A DNA stretch of 42,390 bases from the NCBI GenBank assembly GCA_017396225.1, contig JAFQMP010000048.1, forward strand, positions 1 to 42,390, in the 5' to 3' direction. Origin of the DNA: Clostridia bacterium. Its GTDB lineage: Bacteria > Bacillota > Clostridia > Oscillospirales > CAG-272. Shown one piece after another: positions 35,501-42,321 of the stretch. The notes under the pieces are model-generated. The model did not search any database and was not told where the DNA came from. It saw only the letters and a list, made by a program, of their open reading frames with translations. The position numbers and the translations under genes were made by a program. Position 1 is the stretch's first letter; each line of letters opens with the position of its first letter.

Positions 35501-36322
35501 ACCCTTGCCGCAGAGTTTGAAAAGCAATTCGCCTTCTCCTATCCGTATGCACACCTGAGCGTACTCCCTGCAAAAACCTCTGTTTCCCGTCTTTCCCCCA
35601 CCATGCTCGACGTCTACGATGCTGAGCCGACAGGCACGCTTGATGCCCTGGCCGAAATTGGCGGCGCAGAAACGGCGGTAAAGCGCGCAGAAAAGAAGCA
35701 AGCCGATATTGAGCGCCTGCTCCACACCTTTGAGCGTGCACCGCTTTTCGAGGATACGAAAAAAGAGCCAGATGCCGCCGCACGCGGCACCGCCACACAT
35801 GAATTTTTGCAGTTCTGCGACCTGAAAAGGGCGGCAAACGGGGTGGAAAACGAGCTTGCACGCTTGATAGAGGCGCGTTTTCTCTCCCCCGATGCGGCAG
35901 ATGCCGTGCGCGTAGAGGAATTGCAGAAATTTTTTGAAAGTGACCTTTACAAATCCCTCGCAAGCGCGCGAGAAATCCACCGCGAAACCCGCTTTAACAT
36001 TTTTCTGCCCGCCGACGCCTTCACCGACAATGCCGCGCTGAAAGCACAGCTTGTCGGGGAACGACTCCTGGTGCAGGGGGTTATCGACCTTGTCTTTACG
36101 GACGCTGACGGCAGCCTGATTCTCTGCGACTACAAGACCGACCGTCTCTCCCCCTACGAGCTGGCAAACGACACCGCCGCTGCGAAGGCCCTGTTTGCAC
36201 GCCACCGAGGACAGCTTGACTACTACAAAAAAGCAGTCGAGGCACTCTTTGGCAGAGCGCCCGACCGCACGGTCATCTATTCCTTACACGCCGGCAAGGA
36301 TTTTATTGACCCCCTATCATAA
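32552..36322 (+). CDS. addA: Helicase-exonuclease AddA subunit
   Basis: A 1256-residue UvrD-type helicase with a C-terminal nuclease. Helicase motifs: SAAAGAGKTSVLTSRII (I), YIDEYQDVDAMQ (II), GDIKQSIYRFRGADP (III), TIHQAKGLERPVCFV (V), YVALTRAKERLYI (VI). Nuclease: GTATHEFLQFCD and LILCDYKTDRLSPYE. It unwinds and cuts DNA ends to make 3' single strands for RecA. ATG 32552 follows AAGGAG. It is the motor of the complex, since AddB lacks its P-loop. It is convergent with sbcC. Confidence 0.97.
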   Translation: MAFSLTHEQREAIEARDRTLLVSAAAGAGKTSVLTSRIIASLVDAEPPLDITRLLIVTFTRAAATEMRTRISKALGDKLSELQKDLSDSSLLPLADTPDEKIQQLKGQISHLEKQLMMLGSARISTIDSFYLDLVRANFEAAGMSPAFRLVDESELSSLRREIMNRVIDHFYHTEPAFLAVAELFSDVRRETELTEKLLKLAKSFEKLPDGYEFLLQAAEKNEAAGRDPFDSDYGKIVFGNLRNMAEKGMAMLERLDAVIDADPNATEIHAKSRKAREQLQASLAEALAAITHKNLDRLQSALTLGASEQIRKADRLPLTETAIEHFKEFRTKWKATAASLIPFTATEIKEGSAEAAEILRLIYRVLTRYGAEYEAAKKERDVAEFSDVSRAAYKLLVTDDKKKTPLAESLAASFSAVYIDEYQDVDAMQDLTVQAISTPTNRFMVGDIKQSIYRFRGADPAVFKGYKRNFPTLDRTISQESALLFMSENFRCDRNIIDFVNCVSGYLFSHNAESIEYVPADALRHGKSDEGRHPDYVEPRCQVMIYHEENTAKKGGAAAYDAEDDEDAGGMDDAEARMIAAEIKRLIDHEKKADGTRIEPRDIAVLGRSKDFAAPLAKHLAALGIPASDTSRKNFFENPEVLCMYALLAVIDNPLRDIYLAATLRSPFFGFTLEELITLRGAGDRELSLYEAMREGQAEILDEGLRTRVAVFLAKLKDYREKAEALPVDKLLRYLYRDTAVLAFAGDDTSGDRQGRRQNLLRLYEYARTFEVGGFKGLYRFVRYVEDLMQNEIEMPSPEGPENAVSLFTIHQAKGLERPVCFVATTGKWFNTRDTQGRVLVEPSVGAATLLPNVGSFSRAGTFGRLALESSMKQLMREEEMRILYVALTRAKERLYITGKPRYGLSNAESQAARAVSPITDYFAVAGNSYLDWILAALAATNHENFAEVTYHTPSTLRALLREGQASEAAPDRGPEAATRVETLAAEFEKQFAFSYPYAHLSVLPAKTSVSRLSPTMLDVYDAEPTGTLDALAEIGGAETAVKRAEKKQADIERLLHTFERAPLFEDTKKEPDAAARGTATHEFLQFCDLKRAANGVENELARLIEARFLSPDAADAVRVEELQKFFESDLYKSLASAREIHRETRFNIFLPADAFTDNAALKAQLVGERLLVQGVIDLVFTDADGSLILCDYKTDRLSPYELANDTAAAKALFARHRGQLDYYKKAVEALFGRAPDRTVIYSLHAGKDFIDPLS

Positions 36323-36325
36323 CAC

Positions 36326-36391
36326 AAAAAACCACTGCCGATAGCGCGATACTCAGGACGAAGTATTCACGCTACCGACGGTGGTTTTTTT
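36326..36391. terminator. Long imperfect terminator hairpin between addA and sbcC
   Basis: Outer arms ACCACTGCCGATAGCG and CGCTACCGACGGTGGT pair with two mismatches and one G-U, then an inner stem ATACT/AGTAT closes an eight-base loop. A-run before and T-run after allow bidirectional use. It is far longer than the other terminators in the window. Only one base lies between its end and the sbcC stop. Confidence 0.8.
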
Positions 36392-36392
36392 A

Positions 36393-39023
36393 TCACAAAA
36401 TCTCGGTGCGGACGGTGCTGCCCGTGGGAGTGCGGGTGACGATGAGCTTGCGGTCGATGCGCTCACGAAGCTCTGCCACGTGGGAGATGACGCCCACGGT
36501 GCGTTTGCCGTCGGAAAGCCCCGAAAGCAGGTGCATAGCACGAGCGAGCATTGCCTCGTCAAGCGAGCCGAAGCCCTCATCAATCAGCAGCATATCAAGC
36601 TGCACGCCGCCTGAGGACGCCTGCACCACGTCGGAAAGGCCGACGGCGAGGGCAAGCGACGCCATAAAGGACTCGCCGCCCGACAGGGTGGATACGTCGC
36701 GCCAGAGCCCTGTGCTGCGGTCAAGCACCTCAAGGTCAAGTCCCGTTTGGCTGCGCAAATCCTTGGCAACCTCACGGATACGGAGAGAGAAATTGCCGTC
36801 CGTCATCACCGAAAGACGGCGGTTGGCGGCAAAAATCACCGCCTTGAAATAATAGCGCTGAACATAGCTTTCAAGCGAAAGCTTACCCTTGCCGCCCCTG
36901 CCCTTTCCCGACACGGTGGCGTAGACGGTTTCAAGGACGCCCCAATCAGCATCAAGGGCGGCACGGTCACGCACCACACCGTCAAGCTCTGCAAGCGCGT
37001 GCTCGTTGAGGGTAGCAATATCGCGGAGCATCTTTGTCTGCTCCCCGAGTGCGGCAAGCGCCCCGTCAAGTGCCGTACCGACCGTATCGAAGGTGGCAAG
37101 CTCCACAGGGGTGCGACCTGCTACGGCGCTGTCGAGCAGCAGAATGGCACCGCGTGCCTCTGCAACCCGATTTTTCCCCTCGGCAAGCGCCTTGGCGCGT
37201 GCCTCAAAAACAGGCTCCTCCAAAAGGGCGGCACGGTAGTCATTGACATGGGAAAAGCCCGCAGCCGCAAGGCACGCGCCAAATTCTGCCTCTGCCGTAT
37301 CCTCGGCCGTGCGGGCAGCCGACTCCGCCTCACGCATCGCCGTCAGACGTGCCGCTGCAATCACCAATTCCGCAGCAGCACGCTCCGCGTCCTTAGTTGC
37401 CAGTATCAGTAAATCGGTCAGACGGGTATGCAGCACGGTTTTTTCCGCCCTCCTGGCGGCAATCTCTGCTGCGGTGCTGTCGGCTGCGACACCAAGTGCT
37501 GTAAGCGCCTCACTCGCCTTCTTGACGCGCTCATTGGCAACAGTCAGGGCAGCCAATGCCTCTCCGCGCGCCAGCGCGGCGGCATCTGCACGCGCACGTG
37601 CCGCGCGCAGGGCTTCCTCATCGGGGGTGTCATCGGAGAGTGCTGCGGGTGCGGGGTGCGCGGTTGCACCGCAAACAGGACAGGGCACGCCCTCCCGAAG
37701 TCCCCTTGCAAGCAATCCCGCCTGACCGAGAAAATACCCCGCCTCCAGCTTGGCGTATGCCTCTGCCGTCTGCTTGGCAGCCGCAACGGTCTTCGCAAAG
37801 TGTACCTCTGCCGCCTCTGCCGTTTTCAGGGCGGCATCGCGTGCGGCAAGCGCCTGCTCCGCAGCCGCCAAGGCTTCCAGTGCCGCGGCAAGCGCGGGAA
37901 GCTCCGCTGCCTCTGCCGTGATTCGGGCAAGTGACGCACGCGCAGCAAGGTCTGCCTCCTCTGCCGCCTTCGCTGCGGCTTCTGCCGCCAAGGTTGCGGA
38001 AAGACTACTCTCAAGCGCGCTTGCCGCCTGCTGCATGGCACGCTCTGCGGTACGGACACGCAGTGCAGCACGTGCCAGCGCAAGCGCTGCCTCCTCCCCT
38101 GCGCGCGCCGCCTCGGCCTCCTTGCCGAGCAACGGGTCTGCCCGTAAGGTCGTCAGCCGCGCAATATTTTCATTCAATTCCCGCGCCGCACGCAGGGCAA
38201 GGCTATTCTCTGCAATCCGCGCGCGGAGCGTTTCCTCATCTGCGGCAAGCGCGTCAAGCTTCGCCGCCAGCTCACCCCGATAAATCCGCAAAAGCTCTGC
38301 AAGCTGCTGCGGCGCCTCTCCTGCTGCGTCTACGGCACGCGAGAAGGTCAGATAGCGCGGGTCGTCCTCAGGCATTTTCGCAGCCTGTGCAGCACTGACC
38401 GCGCGGGCGGCAAGCTCCTCGCGCCGCTTGGCACACTCTGTCGCGCGCTCCCGCAGCAGCGCCTCGGCGCGCGCATAAATCTCGGTATGGAACAGGCGCT
38501 CAAAAATCGCCTTTCGCTCCTCACTTTTGGCATTGAGAATCCGCAGGAAATCCCCCTGCGCAATCATCACGGTACGAGAAAATTGAGCGCGGTCAAGCCC
38601 CACAATCTCCGTCACGCGGGCATTCACGCGGTCTGTGCCCGTGATTAAGGTATCCTCCTCGTGTGCGAGCAGAAGGGCGATGGCAACCGACTTGGTCGTG
38701 CCCTCGCCGCGCGCCTTGGGGCGCTCATATTCGGGGGCGCGCTCCACGGTATAGGTGCGCCCACCCTGTGAAAAGGTAAATTTAACGTAGGTTTTCACAT
38801 CGGGGGCGGCAAAATCCGAGCGAAAGGACCTGCCGCTGCGGCGCTCCTTGCCGCCGCTTGCCTCACCGTAAAGGGCAAAGGAAATGGCGTCAAAAATACT
38901 GGTTTTTCCTGCACCTGTTTCACCTGTCAGCAGGAAAATACCGCCGTGAAAGAGCGAAAAATCAATCGTTGTGCGGGCGGCAAAGGGGCCGAATGCGGCC
39001 ATTTCAAGATAAAGCGGCTTCAT
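36393..39023 (-). CDS. sbcC: Exonuclease SbcC (Rad50-like SMC ATPase)
   Basis: An 876-residue Rad50/SbcC ATPase. Walker A is LTGETGAGKTSIFDAI (about 31-46), then long alanine-rich coiled coils around a zinc hook CPVCGATAHP (about residue 450), and at the end the signature LSGGESFMASLALAVGLSDVV with Walker B LDMLLIDEGFGSLD. With SbcD it removes hairpins and protein-blocked ends. It is somewhat shorter than the 1000-residue forms, because of shorter coils. The ATG overlaps the stop of sbcD. Confidence 0.95.
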   Translation of the reverse strand: MKPLYLEMAAFGPFAARTTIDFSLFHGGIFLLTGETGAGKTSIFDAISFALYGEASGGKERRSGRSFRSDFAAPDVKTYVKFTFSQGGRTYTVERAPEYERPKARGEGTTKSVAIALLLAHEEDTLITGTDRVNARVTEIVGLDRAQFSRTVMIAQGDFLRILNAKSEERKAIFERLFHTEIYARAEALLRERATECAKRREELAARAVSAAQAAKMPEDDPRYLTFSRAVDAAGEAPQQLAELLRIYRGELAAKLDALAADEETLRARIAENSLALRAARELNENIARLTTLRADPLLGKEAEAARAGEEAALALARAALRVRTAERAMQQAASALESSLSATLAAEAAAKAAEEADLAARASLARITAEAAELPALAAALEALAAAEQALAARDAALKTAEAAEVHFAKTVAAAKQTAEAYAKLEAGYFLGQAGLLARGLREGVPCPVCGATAHPAPAALSDDTPDEEALRAARARADAAALARGEALAALTVANERVKKASEALTALGVAADSTAAEIAARRAEKTVLHTRLTDLLILATKDAERAAAELVIAAARLTAMREAESAARTAEDTAEAEFGACLAAAGFSHVNDYRAALLEEPVFEARAKALAEGKNRVAEARGAILLLDSAVAGRTPVELATFDTVGTALDGALAALGEQTKMLRDIATLNEHALAELDGVVRDRAALDADWGVLETVYATVSGKGRGGKGKLSLESYVQRYYFKAVIFAANRRLSVMTDGNFSLRIREVAKDLRSQTGLDLEVLDRSTGLWRDVSTLSGGESFMASLALAVGLSDVVQASSGGVQLDMLLIDEGFGSLDEAMLARAMHLLSGLSDGKRTVGVISHVAELRERIDRKLIVTRTPTGSTVRTEIL

Positions 39024-40132
39024 TCCAACACCTCCGCATCGGAAAGCACCCTGCGCATCAGCGCCATGTGTGCCTCACTTGGCTCCTCGCCATTCTGGAA
39101 AAGAAAATGCTCGGCAAAAAGGTCAAGCGGCGCGCGGGAGGCAATCGCCTCGGTGGGGGCGACAATCTCCTCGGTCGAGGTGCCCCCGCTTTCCACGGCA
39201 AAGCGCATCAGGTTGGGAAAATTGGCACGCAACGTGAGGCAGGCATCGGGTACCACGTCCTCATCTGTGACGACAGCGCGGATATAATCCTCACTGTAAG
39301 GCATCGCAGTCAGCTCCTGCATGGTGCCGCGCACCTCACGCATCGCGTGAATGGGGGTGAGGGGCAGGCGGCGCACGTCCGTTCCCTTTTCATCAAGGGT
39401 GACAAGCACGGCACTCTTCCCCTGCCCCGCCTCCGAGAAGGAGTAGCAAAGCGGAGAGCCTGCGTAAACAATATTCCTGTCGGGCGACTGCGGACGGTGC
39501 AGGTGACCGAGCGCCACATAATCAAAATCGGCAAGAAGCCCTGCGGGGACGGCATCAACCGTGCCAATGACAGGCGCCTCACTATCCGAGCTCTCGCTCC
39601 CCGCAACAAACAGATGTGCAAGCAGCACGTGATAGTCCGCCACACCGCGCGGCGCTTCGGCAAGCAGGGCGGAGAGTGCCGCGGCACTGTCTGCAAAGCC
39701 CTCCTTGCCCATGGCGTGGGCAAGCTCGGCAGGTCGGAAATGGGGCAGCATATGGATTGCCACGCGCCCTTCCTCGGTATCAAGATATCTTGTCTGCAGC
39801 CCTACGGCAGGGTCCGCTGCGACAAACACACCGCTATCCGCCAGGAGGGGCGCGGCAAAGGCAAGGCGCTCAGCACTGTCGTGGTTGCCCGCAATCAGAT
39901 ACACGGGAATCTGCGCGGCGGAAAGCGCGGTGAGAAAATCCGAGAGCAGCACCGTTGCCTCGGCAGGGGGCACCGTGCGGTCGTAGACGTCGCCCGCAAT
40001 CAGCAGGGCATCTATCCCCTCTGCCAGGGCAAGTGCCTTGATTTGTGCAAGCACCGCGCGCTGCTCCTCCAGCATCGAATACGCGAATACGCGCTTACCG
40101 AGGTGCAGGTCGGCAATATGTAAGAGCTTCAT
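39020..40132 (-). CDS. sbcD: Exonuclease SbcD (Mre11-like nuclease)
   Basis: A 370-residue metallophosphatase nuclease. Metal-binding motifs: LHIADLHLG (about 3-11), LIAGDVYDR, GNHDSAERL, LLAHLFV and ALGHLHRPQ. ATG 40132 has AAAGGAAA upstream. It follows an upstream lipoprotein gene with a weak terminator between, and is coupled to sbcC by ATGA. Confidence 0.95.
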   Translation of the reverse strand: MKLLHIADLHLGKRVFAYSMLEEQRAVLAQIKALALAEGIDALLIAGDVYDRTVPPAEATVLLSDFLTALSAAQIPVYLIAGNHDSAERLAFAAPLLADSGVFVAADPAVGLQTRYLDTEEGRVAIHMLPHFRPAELAHAMGKEGFADSAAALSALLAEAPRGVADYHVLLAHLFVAGSESSDSEAPVIGTVDAVPAGLLADFDYVALGHLHRPQSPDRNIVYAGSPLCYSFSEAGQGKSAVLVTLDEKGTDVRRLPLTPIHAMREVRGTMQELTAMPYSEDYIRAVVTDEDVVPDACLTLRANFPNLMRFAVESGGTSTEEIVAPTEAIASRAPLDLFAEHFLFQNGEEPSEAHMALMRRVLSDAEVLE

Positions 40133-40144
40133 AAGGTTTCCTTT

Positions 40145-40175
40145 CAATAAGGGGACTGCCGTGCAGCCCCCTTTT
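40145..40175 (-). terminator. Weak terminator between the lipoprotein gene and sbcD
   Basis: On the minus strand AAGGGGGCTGC, loop, GCAGTCCCCTT (one G-U pair), followed by ATTG rather than a clean T-run. No sbcD promoter was seen, so partial read-through is likely. Confidence 0.6.
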
Positions 40176-40179
40176 CAAG

Positions 40180-41673
40180 CTAAATATTGATGTCGGCAAG
40201 TGACAAAATATAGGCGGTAATGCCGCGTGCATCGGGTGTCACACCACTTGCCTCCCACGCGGTGAGAAAGTCGTCATACGCTTCCCTTGCGCGGTTGTAA
40301 ACAGGGGTGAAGCGCGGCTCGGTAATCGTTGCCAGCGACACATAATCCGGCAGCGCAGGCTGCTCGTCCTTCGCCCTGATGTCAAGCGACAGCTTGAAAT
40401 CAAGCTTGCTTTCCCCTACGGTGACGCTGTCCACTGCCAGTGAAAAGCTCTTGCGCTTCAGCGCGATTTTACCGCGCATCACGCGTGCGGTATCCCCCGC
40501 CAGGGTCAGGGTGAAATCCTCCTTGCGGCGGTTGACCTCCAGCGTGCCGCTTGTGACGGCCTCGCTGTCGTTTTTCTGATAGGTGAAGGCTGCCTTGTAG
40601 GTGCGCCAGCCGTCCTTCTCGGTTTCCCAACAGAGCTTGTGCGTCACCTCGTTTTTGGTCAGGGTGAGGATTGCCTCGTCCTTTTCGGTCAAATCAATTG
40701 ATGCGCCGCGTACAAAATCGCCCGCGGTATAATTCACATCAAGCGAGAGAAGCCCCGCAGTCAGGCGGCGGACGGCTGCGCTCAGGGTAAACTGAAAGGG
40801 CGTCGCATTGTCAATCTTCGCGCAGAGCGCCTCAATTTCAGCATCGTTGACAATCCAGTTTTCCACCCTTGCTGCGAGGGTATCAACCTGCACACCGCCC
40901 AGCGCGGAGCTCATCGCATCGCGGGTTTTTGCCAGCTCACGCAGGCGTGCGCAGAAGGCTTTGTCCTTGACGGCATCTGCCCAAGCATCGCGCAAAGCGC
41001 GGGAGAACATACTGTTATCGACCTGCAGGCGAATATAAACCGTGCCCTTTTTCACATAGCGTGAGATGCTTGCATAGTCAGTGAGGTCCTTCAAAAACGC
41101 CTCGACACGCTTATCGAGCAGCTCCGCAATCTCTCCGTTTGAGCGATAAATGGAGAAAAAGCCCTCCACCAGTGCCAGCACGGCATCATCGGTATGGTCG
41201 CCCACCGTGGGGGTGGCAAAAACCGTGCCGCTGTTGCTGCGGAAAATCGAATTTCTGAGGTCAGCCTCGAGCGTGGTCAAATCAACGCCGAGCGTGGTGG
41301 AGCCGAGAAAGGCGGTGGAGCTTGCGGTAAGCTCATTTTCGGTCAGCCAGATTTTTGCATCATAATTCTTTCCCGCCATGGTCAGGGCGGTATCCGCCAT
41401 AACACGACCGTCACGCTCGTCAAAATAAAGCTGCACGCTGCCTGCCGAAATCGGTGCCTCCGCCCCGCCCCCGAAGGAAAGTCCGACAGAGCCCTTCTCA
41501 AACGCATCAACAAGCAGCGCAAGAATTTCTCCCACATCACTTTTTTCAAGCGTGCGCGTGAGAGAGGATTTGAGATAATTGAGGGGGCGCTTTCTTCCCG
41601 CACAGCCAACCAGGCTCGCTGCAAGCAGCAGAAGAGCGAGAGAAAACGCAAGAATACGGTATATAAATTTCAC
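40180..41673 (-). CDS. Secreted lipoprotein of unknown function
   Basis: A 497-residue protein with a lipoprotein signal peptide: basic MKFIYR, hydrophobic core, and lipobox LVGC with Cys 24. The rest is predicted outside the membrane and rich in beta-strand patterns (GSVQLYFDERDGRVMADTALTM; DKRVEAFLKDLTDYASISRYVKKGTVYIRLQV; KLDFKLSLDIRAKDEQ), resembling clostridial lipoproteins that lack known domains. I do not recognise the family. The start is GTG 41673 with AAAGGAG seven bases upstream. A consensus promoter precedes it, and sbcDC follow; no functional link is evident. Confidence 0.8.
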   Translation of the reverse strand: MKFIYRILAFSLALLLLAASLVGCAGRKRPLNYLKSSLTRTLEKSDVGEILALLVDAFEKGSVGLSFGGGAEAPISAGSVQLYFDERDGRVMADTALTMAGKNYDAKIWLTENELTASSTAFLGSTTLGVDLTTLEADLRNSIFRSNSGTVFATPTVGDHTDDAVLALVEGFFSIYRSNGEIAELLDKRVEAFLKDLTDYASISRYVKKGTVYIRLQVDNSMFSRALRDAWADAVKDKAFCARLRELAKTRDAMSSALGGVQVDTLAARVENWIVNDAEIEALCAKIDNATPFQFTLSAAVRRLTAGLLSLDVNYTAGDFVRGASIDLTEKDEAILTLTKNEVTHKLCWETEKDGWRTYKAAFTYQKNDSEAVTSGTLEVNRRKEDFTLTLAGDTARVMRGKIALKRKSFSLAVDSVTVGESKLDFKLSLDIRAKDEQPALPDYVSLATITEPRFTPVYNRAREAYDDFLTAWEASGVTPDARGITAYILSLADINI

Positions 41674-41715
41674 AGGTAATCTCCTTTGCGGAAATCATAT
41701 CGTTTGAACAGATTC

Positions 41716-41744
41716 AGTATAATATATTTTCCCCAATTTGTCAA
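41716..41744 (-). promoter_or_regulatory. Strong sigma-A promoter of the lipoprotein gene
   Basis: On the minus strand, TTGACA (41739-41744), 17 bases, TATACT (41716-41721). A 14-base palindrome lies just upstream at 41758-41771. Confidence 0.85.
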
Positions 41745-41757
41745 TGCAAAAAAACGC

Positions 41758-41784
41758 CGTCCGCGCGGACGTGCGAAATTCGCA
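41758..41784. repeat. Two abutting perfect palindromes
   Basis: CGTCCGCGCGGACG (41758-41771) and TGCGAAATTCGCA (41772-41784). On the minus strand the first one is followed by GCGTTTTTTT, so it could be a terminator. No gene ends here on that strand, so an operator for the lipoprotein promoter or the end of a small RNA are other options. Confidence 0.55.
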
Positions 41785-41882
41785 AATTCTCCCCCCAAAT
41801 CGGCATTTTTCGCGCGGGAACCGCCCCGATACCGACAAAAGGCGGCAAAGAAAGATTTTGCAAAAATATTTTGGAAAACCCC

Positions 41883-41911
41883 TTGACAAGCCAACCTCTT
41901 TTTGCTATAAT
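41883..41911 (+). promoter_or_regulatory. Consensus promoter of tRNA-Thr
   Basis: TTGACA (41883-41888), 17 bases, TATAAT (41906-41911): full match to consensus, ending 30 bases before the tRNA. Confidence 0.9.
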
Positions 41912-41941
41912 AACAAAGTCGCCGCAAGGAAATGCCACGAT

Positions 41942-42017
41942 GCTGCTATAGCTCAGTCGGTAGAGCACGTCATTGGTAATGACGAGGTCATCGGTCCGAA
42001 TCCGATTAGCAGCTCCA
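41942..42017 (+). tRNA. tRNA-Thr (anticodon GGT), CCA encoded
   Basis: Seventy-six bases fold as a standard tRNA. Acceptor GCTGCTA/TAGCAGC, D-stem GCTC/GAGC, anticodon stem CGTCA/TGACG with loop TTGGTAA (anticodon GGT, reads ACC/ACU), T-stem ATCGG/CCGAT, discriminator T and genomic CCA. The T-loop reads TCCGAAT, so position 55 is C, not the nearly universal T (pseudouridine). A strong promoter precedes and a terminator follows, so it is a single-gene unit. Confidence 0.95.
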
Positions 42018-42023
42018 TAAAAA

Positions 42024-42060
42024 CAAAACAGTCCCCCAATCGGGGGGCTGTTTTGCTTTT
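42024..42060 (+). terminator. Terminator of tRNA-Thr
   Basis: CAAAACAGTCCCCC, loop AAT C, GGGGGGCTGTTTTG, then CTTTT. The stem is nearly perfect over 13-14 pairs. Confidence 0.9.
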
Positions 42061-42082
42061 ATGCGGTTGTTGATGGGCACGA

Positions 42083-42196
42083 GGACCGATATGGAAGATG
42101 CTAAATATCTAACAAATCAAATTAAAATTTTATCGCATCTTCCCACGGGCTATGCCCGTAGACGGTCACGAATCCGATTGGCGGCACAGCCGCCAA
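42083..42196. repeat. Composite inverted-repeat element (MITE-, REP- or RNA-like)
   Basis: Four pairings are seen: GACCG (42084-42088) with CGGTC (42163-42167); inside it GGAAGATGC (42093-42101) with GCATCTTCC (42135-42143) around an AT-rich loop of 33 bases, and ACGGGC-TAT-GCCCGT (42145-42159). These three would form a three-way junction. Beside it is TTGGCGGC-ACA-GCCGCCAA (42178-42196). No coding frame fits. Segment 42163-42185 is nearly the same as the 3' end of the tRNA-Thr gene. This fills most of the 304-base gap between tRNA-Thr and valS. Confidence 0.65.
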
Positions 42197-42221
42197 GCCC
42201 CACAAAAAATTTCCTCGCGCA

Positions 42222-42240
42222 AAAAGTTTATTAAACTTTT
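42222..42240. repeat. AT-rich palindrome before the valS promoter
   Basis: AAAAGTTTA-T-TAAACTTTT, perfect 9-bp arms with a one-base centre. The loop is too tight for a good hairpin, so a protein site is possible. Confidence 0.45.
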
Positions 42241-42251
42241 CCCCCGCCGCA

Positions 42252-42280
42252 TTGACAGTTCCCTTTTTCTATGTTATACT
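42252..42280 (+). promoter_or_regulatory. Sigma-A promoter of valS
   Basis: TTGACA (42252-42257), 17 bases, TATACT (42275-42280). The expected leader is about 35 bases and has no room for a T-box. A hairpin ATACTG ... CAGTAT (42281-42301) covers the likely start of transcription. Confidence 0.85.
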
Positions 42281-42321
42281 ATACTGTAATATTTTCAGTA
42301 TTATCCTTTTGGAGGTTACCT

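Noticed and set aside
38858..40123. 421-codon plus-strand frame opposite sbcD and sbcC
   Set aside because: Antisense to conserved nuclease motifs; no start signals.
41670..41927. 85-codon minus-strand frame upstream of the lipoprotein gene
   Set aside because: It runs through the promoter and palindromes and has no ribosome site; the lipoprotein GTG start with AAAGGAG is far better.
42018..42321. T-box leader for valS
   Set aside because: The conserved T-box sequence is absent and a consensus promoter lies only about 40 bases before the start codon.
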